Positions 32,816-35,693 of a stretch of 35,693 nt of DNA are shown piece by piece (position 1 is the stretch's first letter; each line of letters begins with the position of its first letter). The notes under the pieces were generated by a model. The model searched no databases and had not been told where the DNA came from. It saw only the letters and a program-made list of their open reading frames with translations. This DNA is from Plectonema radiosum NIES-515 (GTDB taxonomy: Bacteria; Cyanobacteriota; Cyanobacteriia; Cyanobacteriales; Nostocaceae). The position numbers were made by a program, and so were the translations under genes. The stretch spans positions 1-35,693 of the forward strand of contig NZ_JAOWRF010000297.1 of the NCBI RefSeq assembly GCF_025753815.1, in the 5' to 3' direction.

Positions 32816-33961
32816 ATGTTAAGCCAGTTACTAAAACAACGTTACCAGGTTGTCCAAGTTTTAAGTCAAGGTCTATTCTGTCGAACTTACATGGCTCAAG
32901 ACACTCATCTGCCTGAGCATCCCATCTGCATAGTTAAACATTTCTTACCCAGCAGTCAATGTTCCATCCCGATAGAAATTCGTAGAAGGATATTTACTAG
33001 AGAAGTACAAGCTCTAAAAAAACTGAACAATTATGATTTGGTTCCTCATCTTTTGACTTCTTTTGAAGACAATCTGGAGTTTTACCTAGTCCAAGAGTTT
33101 ATTGAAGGGCATCCCCTAAATGCGGAATTTATGCCTGGGAAACGTTGGTCGGAAAAAAAAGTTTTTCAACTACTCGAAGAAGTTTTGGTTATCCTAAATT
33201 TTATTCACAGCCAGGGAATGATTCATCGAGATATCAAGCCGAGTAATATTATTAGAAGAAAGCAGGATAATCGGTTAGTGCTGATTGATTTTGGTGCTGT
33301 CAAGCCAATTGGGAATCAATTGATTAAAGGTCAAGAAAACTTTATTCCTGTTGAATATTCTACCATCGCCATCGGCACTCCCGGCTACATGCCGCACGAG
33401 CAACAGCGAGGTAAACCACGTCCTAATAGCGATATTTATGCTTTAGGCATAATTGGCATCCAAGCTTTAACGGGGATACATCCAACCCAATTACCAGAAG
33501 ATCGCAATACAGGTGAGCTAATTTGGCAACATCTAACTCAGGTTAATCCTCAGCTAGCTTCGGTAATTAATAATATGGTACATTATCACTTTAAAGATAG
33601 ATATAAGTCGGCAAGAGAAGCGCTAGAAGCGCTTTTGCCACTGAGAAATTTATATATGCCACTTCATAAGTCAGATATTACTTTACTATCAGAAGACTTT
33701 CAATTTGAATCTCAAATACCTTTATTTACAGACAACTCTAATCAAGTTTTTGAATCGGAGGTATCAGCACCACTTTTAAACAATAATACAAATGATACGA
33801 CTATTTCTATTTTTTCTAATAAATATGCTTTAATAATGGGCTTACTAATCGGTGGGGTTTCTGGTTTAATTCTTATGTTTGTAAGTTATTGGTCTTTGCA
33901 AATAATTGCTCCTGCTCAAGTCGAAAATTCCCAGCCGAAACCATCAGGGCTTTTTCGTTAA
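32816..33961 (+). CDS. Membrane-anchored Ser/Thr protein kinase
   Basis: 381 residues. Kinase domain about 10-285: Lys41 (CIVKHF), Glu63, HRDIKPSN (137-144) and DFG (158-160), then GTPGYMPHEQ. The Gly-rich loop is unusual (SQGLFCRTY; only the first Gly remains). A linker (285-340) and one membrane helix (about 342-368) follow, with a very short outer tail, so there is no sensor domain. Catalytic residues suggest activity. The substrate is unknown. Confidence 0.92.
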   Translation: MLSQLLKQRYQVVQVLSQGLFCRTYMAQDTHLPEHPICIVKHFLPSSQCSIPIEIRRRIFTREVQALKKLNNYDLVPHLLTSFEDNLEFYLVQEFIEGHPLNAEFMPGKRWSEKKVFQLLEEVLVILNFIHSQGMIHRDIKPSNIIRRKQDNRLVLIDFGAVKPIGNQLIKGQENFIPVEYSTIAIGTPGYMPHEQQRGKPRPNSDIYALGIIGIQALTGIHPTQLPEDRNTGELIWQHLTQVNPQLASVINNMVHYHFKDRYKSAREALEALLPLRNLYMPLHKSDITLLSEDFQFESQIPLFTDNSNQVFESEVSAPLLNNNTNDTTISIFSNKYALIMGLLIGGVSGLILMFVSYWSLQIIAPAQVENSQPKPSGLFR

Positions 33962-34029
33962 TTTTGGCTAATTCTTAAACCCAATTTGTGTAAAAGTAAG
34001 AGAAGTAAATTAAACGTCAGCTTTGGATA

Positions 34030-34075
34030 AAGGCTTTAGTCCTTAAAATGCTTGAGCGATAAATCGCTCACTACG
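34030..34075. repeat. Double hairpin, same family as 31460-31517
   Basis: AAGGCTTTAGTCCTT, then GAGCGATAAATCGCTCACTACG. Sits after the kinase gene. Confidence 0.75.
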
Positions 34076-34094
34076 AAATATTTTTTATATGTAG

Positions 34095-34244
34095 TTATGT
34101 CCAGCTACTTATTTCGCTTTGTTGGCTTTGTGATTGATTATGGTTTAATTGTGTACTATCTCTGTGAATTAAAAATGCCACAATTGCAACTACAAATAAG
34201 TTAACAACTAAAAGCCCAAGGGCACTCAACATCCAAATTTTCAT
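34095..34244 (-). CDS. Predicted 49-residue single-span membrane protein
   Basis: ATG 34244, TAA 34095-34097. MKIWMLSALGLLVVNLFVVA continues hydrophobic to residue 26, then HRDSTQLNHNQSQSQQSE, a polar Gln-rich tail. The membrane-then-polar layout looks like a real small protein, and AGGGG 10-14 bases upstream could serve as a weak ribosome site. No family recognised. Confidence 0.45.
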   Translation of the reverse strand: MKIWMLSALGLLVVNLFVVAIVAFLIHRDSTQLNHNQSQSQQSEISSWT

Positions 34245-34348
34245 TTTTTGTTACCCCTATCTTTGCCATGAACTACTACAAAGTATTTACCTGTGGGTGT
34301 TTTATAAATAAGTAAGTGGGCGTAATTAAACAGAAAATATACTATGCT

Positions 34349-34399
34349 CGTAGTAAGCGGTTTACCGCTTATAGCATTTTAAGGGCTGAAGCCCTTACG
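34349..34399. repeat. Double hairpin, inverted copy
   Basis: TCGTAGTAAGCGGTTTACCG with CTTATAGC, then AAGGGCTGAAGCCCTTACGA. Same outer TCGTA/TACGA ends and two inner hairpins as the family members at 31460 and 34030. Confidence 0.8.
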
Positions 34400-34435
34400 A
34401 CATTAGACAAACAAATATGCATTGTCCACAAGCCT

Positions 34436-34473
34436 TGTAGAGACGTAGCACAGAATAGTCTCTACATTTTTTT
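34436..34473 (+). terminator. TGTAGAGAC hairpin followed by a T-tract
   Basis: Arms TGTAGAGAC and GTCTCTACA (34436-34444, 34458-34466) with 13 nt between, followed by TTTTTTT. It is a classic intrinsic-terminator shape on the plus strand but no gene ends just before it, so it is probably a dispersed palindrome. Confidence 0.5.
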
Positions 34474-34536
34474 CCACGACGTTTGTCTATTTAAGAGCAT
34501 CTATTTACTCTTCTTATATTTTAACTGGGATATTTA

Positions 34537-34565
34537 GTAAAGACGTTCCGATGGAACGTCTCTAC
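34537..34565. repeat. GACGTTCC palindrome directly after crtR
   Basis: GTAAAGACGTTCC and GGAACGTCTCTAC arms with three bases between, 5 bp beyond the crtR stop codon (minus strand). It matches the core of the MITE elements without their ends. It could act as the crtR terminator. Confidence 0.75.
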
Positions 34566-34569
34566 GCTA

Positions 34570-35463
34570 TTATTCTACTTTTTTGTGATGAAAGCGAATA
34601 CCTAAAAAGATATCGTAAACGAACTCGAAAAAGTCTTTCTTTTGTAACAGTCCGGAAGTTTGATGACAGCCTTTTTCATCTAAAAGGGGTTTCATCATAT
34701 AATACGTGGGCTGGTAATTATACCAGGGAATAGAGGGCCACAAATGATGAATTAGGTGATAATTCTGCCCCATAATTAGGAGATTGAGAATTCGGTTGGG
34801 GTAAACTCTGGCATTTTTCCAGCGATCGCGCTCTTGATGAGGACGATGCGGCAGATAATCAAAAAATAATCCCAGTGCTAACCCAACTACCGCTGAAGGT
34901 ATAAACCAAAAGTTGAGAACATAACCCAAAAAGTGGTATTGAACTGAGATATAGAAAATTGCCGCCACAAACAACCGACTGAGAAACCATTCCATCAGCT
35001 CATTTTTGCGCCACAATTGTCGCTGAAAGAAAAATACCTCATGGTATAAAAAGCGGACTGGAAGCAACCACAGCGGTCCCCCAGTGGATACATAATGGTC
35101 TGGGTCGTTTTCTGGATCGTTCACATGAGCATGATGCTGCAAATGTACCCGTGTAAACACAGGAAAGGCAAAAACGAGCATCAAGGCACTGACATGTCCC
35201 AAAATGGCATTAATTACCCGGTTGCGATGGGCAGATTGATGACAAGCATCGTGAATCACCGTGCCGGCTATATGCAAAGCGATCGTATTCACACTAAAGC
35301 ATAACCAGTGCTGCCATCCCCACATCCAGTAACCAAAGTTAGATAAAACAAACATTGTCACTGCCGTTAAAAACATTAGCAGCGTGGGATTTAAATCACC
35401 CGGAGGCGCCAAAAATTCCTTCGGTGGGACTGTCAGTGGCTTTTGTGCCTCCGAGGTTACCAT
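34570..35463 (-). CDS. crtR: Beta-carotene hydroxylase CrtR
   Basis: 297 residues from ATG 35463, preceded by AAGGAG at a good distance; an earlier in-frame start seven codons up would place that site inside the gene. Histidine clusters: HDACHQSAH, HLQHHAHVNDPE and NYHLIHHLWPS, plus four hydrophobic segments. CrtR is a membrane di-iron hydroxylase that makes zeaxanthin from beta-carotene and is also used in myxol and nostoxanthin routes. It is not part of the oxygenase cluster at the other end. Confidence 0.93.
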   Translation of the reverse strand: MVTSEAQKPLTVPPKEFLAPPGDLNPTLLMFLTAVTMFVLSNFGYWMWGWQHWLCFSVNTIALHIAGTVIHDACHQSAHRNRVINAILGHVSALMLVFAFPVFTRVHLQHHAHVNDPENDPDHYVSTGGPLWLLPVRFLYHEVFFFQRQLWRKNELMEWFLSRLFVAAIFYISVQYHFLGYVLNFWFIPSAVVGLALGLFFDYLPHRPHQERDRWKNARVYPNRILNLLIMGQNYHLIHHLWPSIPWYNYQPTYYMMKPLLDEKGCHQTSGLLQKKDFFEFVYDIFLGIRFHHKKVE

Positions 35464-35620
35464 TTTTAACTCCTTGTTAATCAAATTTTGTCATCATTAC
35501 CATGCAAACTCATTAATAATAAAGTTTTGTGTAGCAAGATTTATCCCCATTTTAGGATATCTGTAGCTGAATAACGATATGATTCTGTGACAAACCCCTG
35601 ACGGGGGAGATGGGAAGAGA

Positions 35621-35660
35621 GGGGGGACAGGGGGACAAGGAGGACAAGGGAGACAAGGAA
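35621..35660. repeat. GGACAAGG octamer repeats at the window end
   Basis: GGGGGACA, GGGGGACAAGG, AGGACAAGG, GAGACAAGG: the reverse complement of the repeat at 1-42. Confidence 0.85.
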
Positions 35661-35693
35661 AATTCAAAACTTAATATTCTCTCCCCCCCTCTC

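Noticed and set aside
34316-34537. 73-residue plus-strand ORF
   Set aside because: Its sequence comes almost entirely from two palindromic repeats (34349-34399 and 34436-34466).
34570-35463. CrtR as a member of the oxidative cluster
   Set aside because: It is 26 kb away, on the other strand and explained by carotenoid synthesis.

Overview
The window looks like chromosomal DNA of a filamentous, probably heterocyst-forming cyanobacterium (Nostocales: Nostoc, Tolypothrix, Scytonema or Calothrix type). The evidence is the dense HIP1 octamer (GCGATCGC), intergenic short tandem repeats of 7-8 bp in almost every gap, and cyanobacterial marker genes: pipX-pipY, sepF, crtR, and the DUF3086, DUF3119 and MlaE-permease genes. 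No species can be named from the sequence alone.

Region 1 (1-8119) is the most interesting part. It is an eight-gene, single-strand oxidative gene set: a ferritin-like di-iron protein, an AurF/CylC-superfamily di-iron protein, a Rieske oxygenase, a plant-type [2Fe-2S] ferredoxin, a second Rieske oxygenase, a fatty-acid-hydroxylase/sterol-desaturase-like membrane di-iron enzyme, a membrane-anchored left-handed beta-helix acyltransferase and a GH3-family acyl-adenylating amide synthetase. Five separate oxygen-activating centres plus a ferredoxin and two acyl/amide-forming enzymes, with no PKS or NRPS, suggest an uncharacterised pathway tailoring a lipid-like or small acyl substrate. The AurF-like protein has every expected metal ligand except the helix-3 glutamate, which could mean altered chemistry, for example halogenation.

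Region 2 (8122-11224) concerns metals: an internally deleted P1B-type ATPase remnant that keeps its His-rich N-terminus, the Nramp transporter mntH, and a small secreted Cys-containing protein behind a Fur/Zur-like palindrome. Region 3 (11341-20846) is mostly housekeeping on the minus strand: a Ski2-like helicase, proC, sepF, pipY-pipX, a CbiQ/EcfT-type membrane protein, der, a DUF3349-like gene and a 48-codon ORF.

Region 4 (20857-24018) is a degraded accessory patch: a PD-(D/E)XK nuclease-like gene, a frameshifted CHAT-GUN4 remnant, an HUH tyrosine transposase among REP-like double palindromes, and a Uma2 gene broken by one nonsense codon. Region 5 (24142-35463) has plsY, DUF3086, DUF3119, an MlaE permease, a stand-alone tnpB, sppA, aroH, a PstS-like binding protein, a Ser/Thr kinase, a 49-residue membrane ORF and crtR.

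Three families of small palindromic elements are scattered through the gaps: a MITE with GTGATATCATGTC-like ends, a TGTAGAGACG palindrome, and a CGTAGT-bounded double hairpin. Several sit directly after stop codons and may act as terminators. I saw no rRNA, tRNA or CRISPR array, but tRNA detection by eye is not reliable.
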